NCBI GenBank assembly: GCA_017513325.1
Contig: JAFXGC010000096.1
Coordinates: 1-36,333, forward strand
Direction of reading: 5' to 3'
Source of the DNA: Clostridia bacterium
GTDB taxonomy: Bacteria > Bacillota > Clostridia > Oscillospirales > CAG-272
Length of the DNA stretch: 36,333 bases
Shown here: positions 7,886 through 16,484 of the stretch, piece by piece
Position numbering within the stretch: the stretch's first letter is position 1
Layout of the letters: each line of letters opens with the position of its first letter
Position numbers and translations under genes: made by a program
Notes under the pieces: generated by a model
What the model saw: only the letters and a program-made list of their open reading frames with translations
Database searches by the model: none
Told to the model about the DNA's origin: nothing

Positions 7886-8995
7886 ATGAAAATAGGAATT
7901 CTTGGTTTTGGAAGTATGGGTAAAACTCACGCGTACTCTGTTGAAAATCTTAAATATTTTTATTCACCTCTCAGCTTTTCTGCTGAAGTTAAGGGCATTT
8001 GTACAAGGAATATTTCCAGAGCAGAAGCACTTTGCTCTCAGTATGGTGCAGGTAAAGCTTATGCAAACGAAGACGAGATGATAAATGATCCTGAAATAGA
8101 TGTCATTGATATTTGCACGCCTAATATTGCTCACTATGAAACTTTGAAAAAAGCTATTTCAGCAGGTAAACATATTTATTGTGAAAAGCCGCTTTGCACA
8201 ACTGCTGCTGAAGCATTTGAAATAGCAAAACTTGCAAGGGAAAAGAATATAACATGCGCTGTCGTTTTTAATACAAGATTTCTTTTGCCTGTTATTCGTG
8301 CAAAAGAACTTGTAGAAGCGGGAAAAATCGGTGATGTTCTTTCATTCAGAGGAGCTTTTTTGCATAGTAGCTCTGCTGATCCCAATAAACCTGCAGGCTG
8401 GAAACAGAATAAGGATATATGCGGCGGTGGAGTCCTGTTTGACCTTGGTTCTCATATAATTGATTTGATCTATTATCTCTGCGGAGAGTTTGAAGCAGTT
8501 TCTGGTATGTCACAGATAGCTTATAAAACAAGAGCAGGTATGGATGGTCAATGTTGGGAAACAAATGCAGATGAGGCCTTTTATATGACAGCACGTCTGA
8601 AAAACGGTGCCTGCGGAACTATATCTGTTGGAAAAATAATGCATGGAACCAATGACGATCATTCCTTTGAGATTTATGGAACAAAGGGTAGTCTTAAGTT
8701 TGATCTTATGGATCCAAATTTCCTTTGGTTTTATGATGCAACTGCTCCTGAAAATGTCAGGGGATATACAAAAATTGAGTGTTGCGGAAGGTATGCGGCG
8801 CCCGGAGGTGTTTTCCCGGGAGTTAAAGCTCCTATAGGCTGGCTGAGAGGACATGTAGGAAGTATGTATAACTTTCTTCAGGCTGTAGCAGATGGCAGGA
8901 AAGCTGTTCCTTCCTTTGATGACGCTGCTCATATACAGGCAGTTATGGAGGCGGCATATCGTTCTTCGGAAACGGGGAAACTGGAGCTGGTATGA
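7886..8995 (+). CDS. Gfo/Idh/MocA-family NAD(P)-dependent oxidoreductase
   Basis: A cytoplasmic sugar or inositol dehydrogenase-like enzyme of 369 residues. The Rossmann motif GFGSMG lies at residues 7-12, and the family's EKP signature (CEKPLCTT) with its catalytic lysine at 100-102. The middle region (GGVLFDLGSHIIDLIYYLCG) matches the conserved GG...D.G.H..D segment of the substrate domain. The substrate is unknown. The start is the ATG after GGGAGG, not an in-frame ATG nine codons earlier. Its stop overlaps the coaE start (ATGA), so the two are translationally coupled although no metabolic link is obvious. Confidence 0.92.
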   Translation: MKIGILGFGSMGKTHAYSVENLKYFYSPLSFSAEVKGICTRNISRAEALCSQYGAGKAYANEDEMINDPEIDVIDICTPNIAHYETLKKAISAGKHIYCEKPLCTTAAEAFEIAKLAREKNITCAVVFNTRFLLPVIRAKELVEAGKIGDVLSFRGAFLHSSSADPNKPAGWKQNKDICGGGVLFDLGSHIIDLIYYLCGEFEAVSGMSQIAYKTRAGMDGQCWETNADEAFYMTARLKNGACGTISVGKIMHGTNDDHSFEIYGTKGSLKFDLMDPNFLWFYDATAPENVRGYTKIECCGRYAAPGGVFPGVKAPIGWLRGHVGSMYNFLQAVADGRKAVPSFDDAAHIQAVMEAAYRSSETGKLELV

Positions 8996-9615
8996 TTATT
9001 GAAGGACTTAAGATTATAGGGATCTGCGGAAGAAGCGGATCAGGAAAAGGTTATGTCAGCCGTATGTTTTCCTTGTTTGGTATTCCCACAGTAGACACTG
9101 ATGCTGTATATAAAGGAATTATATCGGGTGGCGCAAGAACAGAATGTGTGGGAGAACTTGTTTCTGTTTTTGGTTCTTCTATAGTTGATGATGAAGGTAA
9201 TCTTATAAAGCGAAAGCTGGCTAATATTGTTTTTGCCGACGGAGCTGCAGATAAGCTCAGAATGCTTAATCATATAACACATAAATACATACTTGCAGAA
9301 ACCCTGCGTCTTTTGGGCGAGTTTAGAAAAATGGGTAAAAAAGCAGCTATAATAGATGCTCCTGTTCTCTTTGAAAGCGGCTTTGACTATTATTGTGATA
9401 TAAAGATTTGCGTAACTGCTCCTGAAGAAGTGCTTTTGGAGCGGGTGTGTAGCCGTGACGGTATTGCGGAGTTTGAGGCAAAAATGCGCCTTGATAAACA
9501 ATTGTCAGTTGAACGCCTTCGCCAGCTCTGTGATGGAGAGATAGTAAACGATGGAAAAACAGATATAATAGAGCAAATAAAGAAACTAATTGAGCAATTT
9601 GAACTTGATAAATAA
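8992..9615 (+). CDS. coaE: Dephospho-CoA kinase
   Basis: Catalyses the last step of coenzyme A synthesis, ATP-dependent phosphorylation of dephospho-CoA at the ribose 3'-OH. The P-loop GRSGSGKG is at residues 13-20, followed by TVDTDAVYKG (substrate aspartate region) and IIDAPVLFESGFD, which is diagnostic for CoaE (usually DxPLLFE). The lid helix region ERVCSRDG is also present. Length 207 is normal. It overlaps the upstream oxidoreductase by four bases and precedes the transglycosylase gene by 21 bases. Confidence 0.94.
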   Translation: MIIEGLKIIGICGRSGSGKGYVSRMFSLFGIPTVDTDAVYKGIISGGARTECVGELVSVFGSSIVDDEGNLIKRKLANIVFADGAADKLRMLNHITHKYILAETLRLLGEFRKMGKKAAIIDAPVLFESGFDYYCDIKICVTAPEEVLLERVCSRDGIAEFEAKMRLDKQLSVERLRQLCDGEIVNDGKTDIIEQIKKLIEQFELDK

Positions 9616-9636
9616 GCTTGCATAAGGAGATTTCTT

Positions 9637-10212
9637 ATGAAATATAAGGAAGCGCTGATGCGCAGTGTGGTCATAGTAACCATATTGGTATTGTCAGTTA
9701 TTTGCGGACTTCTGTTCCAGTTTTTTTATGATAAATACGAGAGAAATGCATATCCCAAAGAATATGAGGAATACGTAGAAAAATACGCTTCCCAGTATGG
9801 CGTGCCGGAAAGTGTAGTATATGCCGTGATCAAAACAGAAAGCGGGTATGATTCCGGAGCTGTTTCCGAAGCAGGAGCAGTAGGTCTGATGCAGATGATG
9901 CCCGACACGTTTAACTGGCTTACAACGTTAACGAAAGAAAACCTTGATAAAGGTTTGCTGTATGATCCTGAAACAAACATAAAGTATGGAACATACTATC
10001 TTTCCTATCTCTACCTTAAATACGGAACTTGGGACACTGTTTATGCTGCTTACAACGCCGGTGAAGGGAATGTTGATGAGTGGCTGGGAGACTCCCTTGA
10101 AGCTGATGGTGCAAAAAAACTGAACGATGTTCCGTTTAAGGAAACAGAGAACTATATAAAAAAAGTAAATAAAGCAGCTGAAATATATGACAGACTGTAT
10201 TATAAAGCATAG
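9637..10212 (+). CDS. Membrane-anchored SLT-type lytic transglycosylase
   Basis: A 191-residue peptidoglycan lytic transglycosylase with an N-terminal transmembrane anchor (residues 9-30), so it acts at the outer face of the membrane. The SLT domain follows: the catalytic glutamate lies in IKTESGY (about E68), then GAVGLMQMMPDTF, then AAYNAGEGNVDEWL, the three landmark motifs of the lysozyme-like fold. It cleaves between N-acetylmuramic acid and N-acetylglucosamine to form 1,6-anhydro ends. AAGGAG precedes the ATG. In Clostridia such a gene often follows coaE, which matches this order. Confidence 0.93.
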   Translation: MKYKEALMRSVVIVTILVLSVICGLLFQFFYDKYERNAYPKEYEEYVEKYASQYGVPESVVYAVIKTESGYDSGAVSEAGAVGLMQMMPDTFNWLTTLTKENLDKGLLYDPETNIKYGTYYLSYLYLKYGTWDTVYAAYNAGEGNVDEWLGDSLEADGAKKLNDVPFKETENYIKKVNKAAEIYDRLYYKA

Positions 10213-10230
10213 TATATGGAGGTAAATACA

Positions 10231-11646
10231 ATGGAAATGGAAAACAAAACAAAGGGTGAATTACTTCGTGAAGAGCTTTTTTACACAAAAAAGAGTGTTT
10301 TTGAGGTAAGAACTCTCGCAGAGCTTGATGAAGCCAGAGAATATGCAAAGGGATATGCAGAATATCTTGATAACTCAAAAACTGAAAGAGAAGCAGTAAT
10401 CACAACAATAAAGATGCTTAAGGAAAGAGGATACACAGAATATTCTCTTGGCGATAAGGTCGTTCCCGGCGGAAAGTACTATCTCAACAATCGTGGTAAG
10501 GAAATCTTTGCTTTCAGAATGGGCACTGAAAGCCTTAACGAAGGTATGCGTATCAGCGCAGCTCATATTGATAGTCCCCGTCTTGATCTGAAGCAGCATC
10601 CTCTCTTTGAAGATGGTGGCTTCGGCTATCTTAAAACACATTACTATGGTGGTATCAGAAAGTATCAGTGGCCCACAATTCAGCTTGCTCTTCACGGTGT
10701 TGTAACAAAGCGCGGCGGAGAAACAGTTGAAATCAGTATCGGTGAAGATGCAGGTGATCCTGTATTTGTTATTACAGACCTTCTTCCTCACCTTAGTGGT
10801 GATCAGAATAAAAAGCCTCTTGCTTCAGCATTCTCCGGAGAAGGCCTTAACCTTCTTGTTGGTTCCACTCCTTTCTATGAGGATGACGGTACAGTAACAA
10901 AGGTTGACGAAAAGGTTAAGCTTAATATTATGGCGATGCTTAATGAAAAGTATGGTATCGTTGAAAGCGATTTCGTATGTGCTGAGCTTTGCGCAGTTCC
11001 TGCAGGAAAGAGCGTTGATGTAGGTCTTGACAGATGGCTCCTCGGTGGATATGGTCATGACGACAGAGTTTGTGCATATCCTGCACTTACAGCACTCTGG
11101 GCGACAGATGATAGCGTACATACAGTGGTTTGTGTTCTCGCTGATAAGGAAGAAACAGGCAGTGACGGCCCCACAGGTATGCAGTGCTGGATCCTTTCAG
11201 ATCTTATTGACGAGCTTTGCGCAGCGACAGGTGCTAATTCCAACATATGCCGTTCTAAGTCTATGTGCCTTTCTGCAGACGTAAGCGCAGGCTTTGATCC
11301 TCTTTATCCCGAAGTATTTGAAAAACGCAATTCTGCAATCGTAAACTGTGGCGTTGTTGTTAATAAATACACAGGCGCGGGCGGAAAATATTCTACAAAC
11401 GATGCTACAGCAGAGTTTGTTGGTAAAGTAAGAGATCTCTTCGGTGATGACGTGCTCTGGCAGACTGCTGAACTCGGTAAGATCGACGTTGGCGGTGGCG
11501 GAACTGTTGCCAAGTATATATCCAACTGCAATATTGATACAATTGACGTGGGTGTTCCCGTGCTTTCAATGCACGCTCCTTTTGAAGTTATTTCCAAGGG
11601 CGACCTTTACGAGACACACAAGGCATTTGTTGCGTTCTGCAAATAA
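10231..11646 (+). CDS. M18-family aminopeptidase (aspartyl aminopeptidase-like)
   Basis: A 471-residue dinuclear zinc aminopeptidase. Metal and catalytic residues appear in AAHIDSPRLDL, the GGYGHDDRVC segment, DKEETGSDGPTGMQ and the terminal SMHAPFEVISKGDLYETHKAF, which together identify family M18. These cytoplasmic enzymes remove N-terminal, often acidic, residues from peptides. An in-frame ATG five codons earlier forms part of the ATGGAGG ribosome site, so the later ATG is taken. It is the last gene of the oxidoreductase-coaE-transglycosylase run and ends in a paired-hairpin repeat that may act as its 3' boundary. Confidence 0.93.
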   Translation: MEMENKTKGELLREELFYTKKSVFEVRTLAELDEAREYAKGYAEYLDNSKTEREAVITTIKMLKERGYTEYSLGDKVVPGGKYYLNNRGKEIFAFRMGTESLNEGMRISAAHIDSPRLDLKQHPLFEDGGFGYLKTHYYGGIRKYQWPTIQLALHGVVTKRGGETVEISIGEDAGDPVFVITDLLPHLSGDQNKKPLASAFSGEGLNLLVGSTPFYEDDGTVTKVDEKVKLNIMAMLNEKYGIVESDFVCAELCAVPAGKSVDVGLDRWLLGGYGHDDRVCAYPALTALWATDDSVHTVVCVLADKEETGSDGPTGMQCWILSDLIDELCAATGANSNICRSKSMCLSADVSAGFDPLYPEVFEKRNSAIVNCGVVVNKYTGAGGKYSTNDATAEFVGKVRDLFGDDVLWQTAELGKIDVGGGGTVAKYISNCNIDTIDVGVPVLSMHAPFEVISKGDLYETHKAFVAFCK

Positions 11647-11648
11647 AA

Positions 11649-11689
11649 GCCTTCCACTGGGGAAAGTGGGACCGTTGGCGGTTGATGAG
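11649..11689 (+). repeat. Paired-hairpin repeat, copy A (degenerate)
   Basis: Starts GCCTTCCACTGGGGAAAGTG and ends GATGAG. It matches copy B at 13918 in layout: a TTCC...GGAA hairpin, a GGGACCG block, a short second hairpin, then a GATGAG end. It lies directly after the aminopeptidase stop. Read in the same frame as copy B it gives almost the same peptide (PLGKVGPLAVDE against PLGEGGPLAVDE). Confidence 0.75.
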
Positions 11690-11779
11690 AAATCAGGGCT
11701 TATACTTTAAAAGGCTGAGATGATTGATTAATACCAGGAGATGGTTCTAGTTTCAAAATATCCCCCATAGGAGAAATTA

Positions 11780-12853
11780 ATGTTAAATAAACTCAAAGAA
11801 GTTAAAGAAAACTTTTTATCCATAGAAGCGCGTCTTGCGCTTCCGGAAACTGCTTCAGATAATAATCTCTATAAAAAGCTGATGCGTGAATATAAGCATC
11901 TCGCCCCCATAGTTGAGAAATATGCGGAGTATGAGAAAACACAGGCTGATGTTGAAGGTGCGCGCGAAATAATGGAAGAAGAGACAGACAGCGAAATGCG
12001 CGAAATGGCGGCAGATGAATACTATAGCGGTAAAGATGAGCTGGTTCGAATAGAAGAAGAACTTAAGGTTCTGCTGCTCCCGAAAGATCCTAACGATGAT
12101 AAAAACGTTGTCGTTGAGATCAGAGCCGGGGCAGGCGGAGACGAAGCAGCTTTGTTTGCAGGTGTTCTTTATCGTATGTATTCAATGTATGCAGAGAGTA
12201 AGCGTTGGAAAACTGAGCTTATCTCTGCAAACGAAACAGGGCTTGGCGGTTTCAGAGAAATATCTTTTATGATAGACGGAGAAGGCGCATATTCGCGTCT
12301 GAAATATGAATCGGGAGTTCATCGTGTTCAGCGTGTTCCCGAAACAGAATCATCAGGCAGAATCCATACTTCAACAGCAACCGTAGCAGTGCTTCCCGAA
12401 GCTGAAGACGTTGAGGTCGAGATCAATCAGAGCGATCTTGAAATCGAAACCTGTAAGTCAAGCGGCGCAGGTGGTCAGCACATCAATAAAACTGAGTCTG
12501 CAATCAGAATCATTCATAAGCCTACGGGTATAGTAGTTGAGTGTCAGGATGAGCGCAGCCAGTTGAAAAATAAAGATAAAGCAATGAAACTGCTCCGAGC
12601 GAAACTCTTTGATATGAAGCAGAGAGAGCAGGCTGATAAAATTGCGAGCGAGCGTCGTTCTCAGGTTGGAACGGGTGACCGCAGCGAGCGTATCAGAACC
12701 TATAATTTCCGTGAAAACAGAGTATCCGATCACAGAATAGGCTTGACAGTATACACGCTTGATGCCTTTGTAAACGGTGATATAGACGGTGTTATAGATG
12801 CCCTTGCAACAGCTGACACAGCTGAAAAGCTTAAGGGTGAGTCAAATTCATAA
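11780..12853 (+). CDS. prfA: Peptide chain release factor 1
   Basis: RF1 recognises UAA and UAG stop codons and triggers peptide release. The 357-residue protein carries the catalytic GGQ motif at 231-233 in SSGAGGQHINKTESA. The stop-codon discriminator is PET (residues 187-189), matching the P-x-T of RF1 rather than the SPF of RF2. The acidic AGAGGDEAALF region also fits class I release factors. AGGAG precedes the ATG. prmC is not adjacent; sua5 follows after a small hairpin. Confidence 0.96.
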   Translation: MLNKLKEVKENFLSIEARLALPETASDNNLYKKLMREYKHLAPIVEKYAEYEKTQADVEGAREIMEEETDSEMREMAADEYYSGKDELVRIEEELKVLLLPKDPNDDKNVVVEIRAGAGGDEAALFAGVLYRMYSMYAESKRWKTELISANETGLGGFREISFMIDGEGAYSRLKYESGVHRVQRVPETESSGRIHTSTATVAVLPEAEDVEVEINQSDLEIETCKSSGAGGQHINKTESAIRIIHKPTGIVVECQDERSQLKNKDKAMKLLRAKLFDMKQREQADKIASERRSQVGTGDRSERIRTYNFRENRVSDHRIGLTVYTLDAFVNGDIDGVIDALATADTAEKLKGESNS

Positions 12854-12868
12854 AAAAGCTTAGTTATG

Positions 12869-12888
12869 GGGCGGAGTTTCCTCCGCCC
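12869..12888 (+). other. Intergenic hairpin between prfA and sua5
   Basis: A perfect 8-bp stem (GGGCGGAG / CTCCGCCC) with a TTTC loop lies 16 bases after the prfA stop. There is no T-run, so it is more likely an mRNA stability or weak attenuation element than a full terminator. Confidence 0.6.
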
Positions 12889-12908
12889 ACATATTAAAGG
12901 TGAAAAAA

Positions 12909-13973
12909 TTGAAAACAGAATTAGTGATTCCATCTGCTGCGGTATATGAAAGAGCAGGGGAAATACTTCGCCGAGGCGGACTTGTTGCGTTTCCTACAGA
13001 AACTGTTTACGGATTGGGAGGAAATGCACTTGATCCGGATGCCGCAACAAAGATTTTTGCGGCTAAAGGCAGGCCAAGTGACAACCCTCTGATAGTTCAT
13101 ATTTCCTCACCTGAAGATGCGGAGAATATTGCATATACAAATGAAACATATTATAAGCTTGCAAAAGCTTTTATGCCCGGTCCACTTACTGTAGTCCTTC
13201 CTAAAAAGGATATAGTGCCTGATTCGGTGACAGGAGGTATAAAAACGGTGGCAGTTCGCTGTCCATCCCATCCTGTGGCAAGAGAACTTATAAGAGTTGC
13301 AAAGGTGCCTATAGCTGCGCCTTCTGCTAATCTTTCAGGATCTCCCTCTCCTACAACTGCGGATTATGTTATGCGCGATATGGATGGAAGAATTGAAATG
13401 ATAATCGACGGTGGACAGTCGGAAATAGGCGTGGAGAGCACAGTGGTCTCACTCACAGGTGATGTGTGTACAGTTCTTCGCCCCGGTGATATCATTCCTC
13501 GAGAGCTGTATGAAGTTGTTGGTGAGGTTGCTGTTGCAGAGGCGGTGAAGGTTCCTTCTGCGGCAGGTGACAATCCTGAATCTCCCGGAATGAAGTATAA
13601 GCACTATGCCCCTGAAACACAGCTTATTCTTCTCAGTGGCGAAAGAGAAGACGTTATAAGCTATGTAAATAATGAAAAAAGAAAAAAGGCAGTGCTCTCA
13701 TATTCTGAGGACACTGGAAAATATAAAGATGCATATGTAATTGACATAGGCAGCGCAGATGATCCAAAAAGTCAGATGTACAATCTTTTCAAAGCTCTCC
13801 GAGACGTTGAAAAAGCGGATGCGGATATCATCTATGCTAATCTTCCCCCCGAAAATGATGATTTTCTGGCTCTTTATAACAGAATGATCCGAGCTTGCGG
13901 CGGAGAGGTTGTTCCTTGCCTTCCCTTGGGGGAAGGGGGACCGCTTGCGGTGGATGAGGAGTTTACTATTTAG
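12909..13973 (+). CDS. sua5: L-threonylcarbamoyladenylate synthase (Sua5/YrdC + Sua5 domain)
   Basis: Makes threonylcarbamoyl-AMP from threonine, bicarbonate and ATP for t6A37 modification of ANN-decoding tRNAs. The YrdC domain shows AFPTETVYGLGG, KGRPSDNPLIVHI and APSANLSGSPSPT. The C-terminal Sua5 domain follows the linker PGMKYKHYAPET. TTG at 12909 is preferred because AAAGGTG lies six bases before it; a GTG at 12900 is in frame but lacks a ribosome site. The last ~16 residues (CLPLGEGGPLAVDEEF) are encoded by an inserted paired-hairpin repeat, so the native C-terminus has been replaced or extended. It is grouped with prfA. Confidence 0.93.
   Translation: MKTELVIPSAAVYERAGEILRRGGLVAFPTETVYGLGGNALDPDAATKIFAAKGRPSDNPLIVHISSPEDAENIAYTNETYYKLAKAFMPGPLTVVLPKKDIVPDSVTGGIKTVAVRCPSHPVARELIRVAKVPIAAPSANLSGSPSPTTADYVMRDMDGRIEMIIDGGQSEIGVESTVVSLTGDVCTVLRPGDIIPRELYEVVGEVAVAEAVKVPSAAGDNPESPGMKYKHYAPETQLILLSGEREDVISYVNNEKRKKAVLSYSEDTGKYKDAYVIDIGSADDPKSQMYNLFKALRDVEKADADIIYANLPPENDDFLALYNRMIRACGGEVVPCLPLGEGGPLAVDEEFTI
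13918..13959 (+). repeat. Paired-hairpin repeat, copy B, inside the sua5 3' end
   Basis: Contains a perfect hairpin CCTTCCC-TTGG-GGGAAGG followed by a second small one (CCGC-TT-GCGG) and ends GGATGAGG. It is coding: it supplies the last residues of Sua5 before the stop about 12 bases later. It is related to copy A and faces the inverted copy C. Confidence 0.8.
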
Positions 13974-14009
13974 CTAGCGTTATATTATAAGTTTTGCTAA
14001 GCCAAGATG

Positions 14010-14053
14010 CCTCATCAGTCTCGTGAACTCGATAGCTTTCCCACGGGGAAGCC
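14010..14053 (-). repeat. Paired-hairpin repeat, copy C, inverted
   Basis: On the minus strand it reads from GGCTTCCCCGTGGGAAAGC through a second short stem (TCG...CGA) to CTGATGAGG. This is the same architecture and GATGAGG end as copies A and B with a different sequence, so it is probably a related subfamily. It lies between sua5 and parC, 50 bases from copy B and in opposite orientation. Confidence 0.7.
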
Positions 14054-14079
14054 AAATATTTTAAGGAACGGTAAAGTAA

Positions 14080-16314
14080 ATGGCAAGAAAGAAAAAGGTA
14101 GAGAAGGTAGAATTACCTCATGCACCTGCTGTGAATCAGCCTATAACGGAAACGATCGAAAAAAACTATATGCCCTATGCAATGAGTGTTATAGTTTCAA
14201 GAGCAATTCCTGAAATTGACGGTTTCAAACCTTCTCACCGAAAATTGCTTTATACAATGTATAAAATGGGGCTGCTCAACGGTTCCCGCACCAAAAGTGC
14301 TAATATCGTAGGACAGACAATGCGCCTCAACCCCCACGGAGATGCTTCCATATACGAAACAATGGTGCGTCTTACACGTGGTAATGAGAGCCTGCTCCAT
14401 CCTTTTGTAGACTCAAAAGGTTCTTTTGGTAAACAGTACAGCAGAGATATGGCGTACGCCGCATCCCGATATACAGAAGCTCGTCTTGATCCCATATGCG
14501 CTGAGCTTTTTGATGGAATTGATAAGAATGCAGTGGATCTTGTTCCTAATTACGATAACACAACAACAGAACCGACATTGCTTCCCACAACATTTCCCAA
14601 CGTTCTTGTAACACCTAATATGGGTATCGCTGTTGGTATGGCGTCACAGATATGCTCATTTAACTTGGGTGAAGTTTGCGATGGAACTATTGCATTACTT
14701 AAAAACCCCAAGATAACGACAGATAAAATGCTGGATCTCATTAAAGCTCCCGATTTTGCCGGTGGAGCAATGCTTATTTACGACAGGGAACAGCTGAAAA
14801 CTATATATGTAACAGGTCGCGGCAGCGTACGCCTTCGTTCCAGATATAGCTATGATAAAGAAAATAACTGTATAGATATTCTTCAGATTCCTTATTCAAC
14901 TTCTATCGAGGTTATCATTAAAAAGATCGTTGATCTCATAAAGGAAGGAAAGCTTAAGGAAATCACAGATATCCGAGACGAGATAGGACTTGAAGGCTTC
15001 AGATTAACAATTGACCTTCGTCGCGGAGTTGATCCCGATGCTCTTATGGCAAAGCTTTATAAGCTCACAACCCTGCAGGATGATTTTTCCTGTAACTTCA
15101 ATGTGCTTATAGATTCTTCTCCCCGCCAGCTTGGAGTTGTTGATATTCTTAGAGAGTGGATTCGTTTCAGAATGAATTGTCTCTCAAGAGAGTTGACCTT
15201 TGACCTTGGTAAGAAGAAGGATAAGCTGCACCTTCTAAAAGCTCTCAGTAAGATTCTGCTTGATATTGATAAAGCTATCAAGATCATCCGCGAAACTGAA
15301 AAAGAAGCTGACGTTATACCTAACCTTATGTCAGGCTTTGATATAGATAAGGTTCAGGCTGAGTATGTGGCTGAAATCAAGCTTCGTCATCTGAACCACG
15401 AGTATCTTATTAACAGAGTTAAAGAAATAGAAAGCCTTCGTGCTGAAATCAAGGAAATCGAGGCTATTCTTGCTGATGAGATCAAGCTGAAAGGCGTTAT
15501 AGCAGAACAGCTTAAAGCAATCAAGAAAAAATATGCAAAGCCAAGAAAGACTCAGCTTATATTTGCTGATGATATCATTGAGGCTCCTAAAACTGAAGAA
15601 ATTGAAAATTATAATTGTCGTATCGTTCTCACTCGTGACGGATATTTCAAAAAAGTAACTCATCAGTCACTAAGAGGTAACGACGAGCATAGACTAAAGG
15701 ATGGAGACGAGATTATCTGCAGCGAGGACGCGCAGAACATAGATGATCTGTTTGTTGTAACTGACAGATGCCACACATATAAGGTGAAATTGTCAATGTT
15801 TGAACCTGTAAAGGCGTCTCTAATGGGTGACTACCTTCCCGCAAAGCTTGATTTTGAAGACGGTGAAAAACCGATTCTTATCAAAGCAATAAATGATAGC
15901 TTTAAAGCAGAGCACCATATCATTTATATTTTTGAAAACGGTAAGGGCGTCAGAATCCCTGTTTCAGCTTATGAAACAAAATCAAACCGTAAAAAGCTCA
16001 CAAACGCATATAGTGCGGCATCTCCTGTAGTTGCGGCTCTTTATGAAAACGAAACCTGTGAGGTTCTCATTGGCAGTGATGCAGGACGAGGAATTCTTAT
16101 TAAATCCTCTCTTATCCCTGAGAAAACAACGAGAACGGCAGGTGGCGTAACACTGTTCACGTTAAAGAAAAATCAGAAAGTTATTCTTGCGGCAAACGGT
16201 GAAAGACTTGAAAAATATGAGGGCGCATCCAAATGCAGAAAAATCAAAATTCCTGCAACGGGTAACCCCCTCACCATACCTGATCTTGCGGATATGCAGA
16301 TCGGTATTGAATAA
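14080..16314 (+). CDS. parC: Type IIA topoisomerase subunit A (ParC/GyrA family, ParC-like)
   Basis: The DNA-breaking and rejoining subunit of a gyrase/topoisomerase IV-type enzyme. The winged-helix region reads GFKPSHRKLLYTMYKMG, and the catalytic tyrosine is Y131 in AASRYTEARLDP. A coiled-coil tower region (about residues 430-490, rich in K, E and I) follows. The C-terminal ~230 residues look like a beta-pinwheel. No GyrA-box (QRRGGKG) is visible, so topoisomerase IV or a related decatenase is favoured over gyrase. The 744-residue length is short for GyrA. AAGGA lies about 11 bases before the ATG. Its ParE-type ATPase partner is not upstream, where sua5 lies. Confidence 0.88.
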   Translation: MARKKKVEKVELPHAPAVNQPITETIEKNYMPYAMSVIVSRAIPEIDGFKPSHRKLLYTMYKMGLLNGSRTKSANIVGQTMRLNPHGDASIYETMVRLTRGNESLLHPFVDSKGSFGKQYSRDMAYAASRYTEARLDPICAELFDGIDKNAVDLVPNYDNTTTEPTLLPTTFPNVLVTPNMGIAVGMASQICSFNLGEVCDGTIALLKNPKITTDKMLDLIKAPDFAGGAMLIYDREQLKTIYVTGRGSVRLRSRYSYDKENNCIDILQIPYSTSIEVIIKKIVDLIKEGKLKEITDIRDEIGLEGFRLTIDLRRGVDPDALMAKLYKLTTLQDDFSCNFNVLIDSSPRQLGVVDILREWIRFRMNCLSRELTFDLGKKKDKLHLLKALSKILLDIDKAIKIIRETEKEADVIPNLMSGFDIDKVQAEYVAEIKLRHLNHEYLINRVKEIESLRAEIKEIEAILADEIKLKGVIAEQLKAIKKKYAKPRKTQLIFADDIIEAPKTEEIENYNCRIVLTRDGYFKKVTHQSLRGNDEHRLKDGDEIICSEDAQNIDDLFVVTDRCHTYKVKLSMFEPVKASLMGDYLPAKLDFEDGEKPILIKAINDSFKAEHHIIYIFENGKGVRIPVSAYETKSNRKKLTNAYSAASPVVAALYENETCEVLIGSDAGRGILIKSSLIPEKTTRTAGGVTLFTLKKNQKVILAANGERLEKYEGASKCRKIKIPATGNPLTIPDLADMQIGIE

Positions 16315-16343
16315 TCCTGTATAGAAAGGTAAGTGAAGTTGAA

Positions 16344-16451
16344 ATGCAGAAAAAATCAGTTAAAACTATAGTGCGCATTATCGCTATTGTATTGGTAGGA
16401 TTAATGGTGCTCAGCTGCGCTTCAGTAGTGGTTCCGTTCTTGTTTGGCTGA
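16344..16451 (+). CDS. 35-residue single-pass membrane peptide
   Basis: Encodes MQKKSVKTIVRIIAIVLVGL and a further 15 hydrophobic residues including LSCASVVVPFLFG: a basic N-terminus and one transmembrane helix, with no other domain. It starts 29 bases after the parC stop. The ribosome site (GAAAGG) is 14 bases upstream and thus weak. The reading frame ends in a stop 33 bases before the next gene. Family unknown; it resembles the many tiny membrane proteins of Firmicutes. It is supported by its location in a tight parC-MFS run and its coherent charge/hydrophobic pattern, not by homology. Confidence 0.55.
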   Translation: MQKKSVKTIVRIIAIVLVGLMVLSCASVVVPFLFG

Positions 16452-16484
16452 TTTTCAATATCCTCATATGGAGTTTGATTTTCA

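Noticed and set aside
11705-11779. GGCTGAGA before prfA suggesting a TPP riboswitch
   Set aside because: Only the short CTGAGA string is present; the ACCC partner, the second arm and any thiamine gene are missing.
12040-12056. GGTTCGAAT resembling a tRNA T-arm
   Set aside because: It is within prfA coding sequence and lacks the rest of a cloverleaf. No tRNA was found anywhere in the window.
13918-13959. T-box-like string (GGGGGACCGC) in repeat copy B
   Set aside because: The similarity to the T-box AGGGTGGNACCGCG element is superficial. It lies inside the sua5 coding end, has no specifier stem, no terminator and no downstream synthetase or amino-acid gene, and is explained by the repeat.
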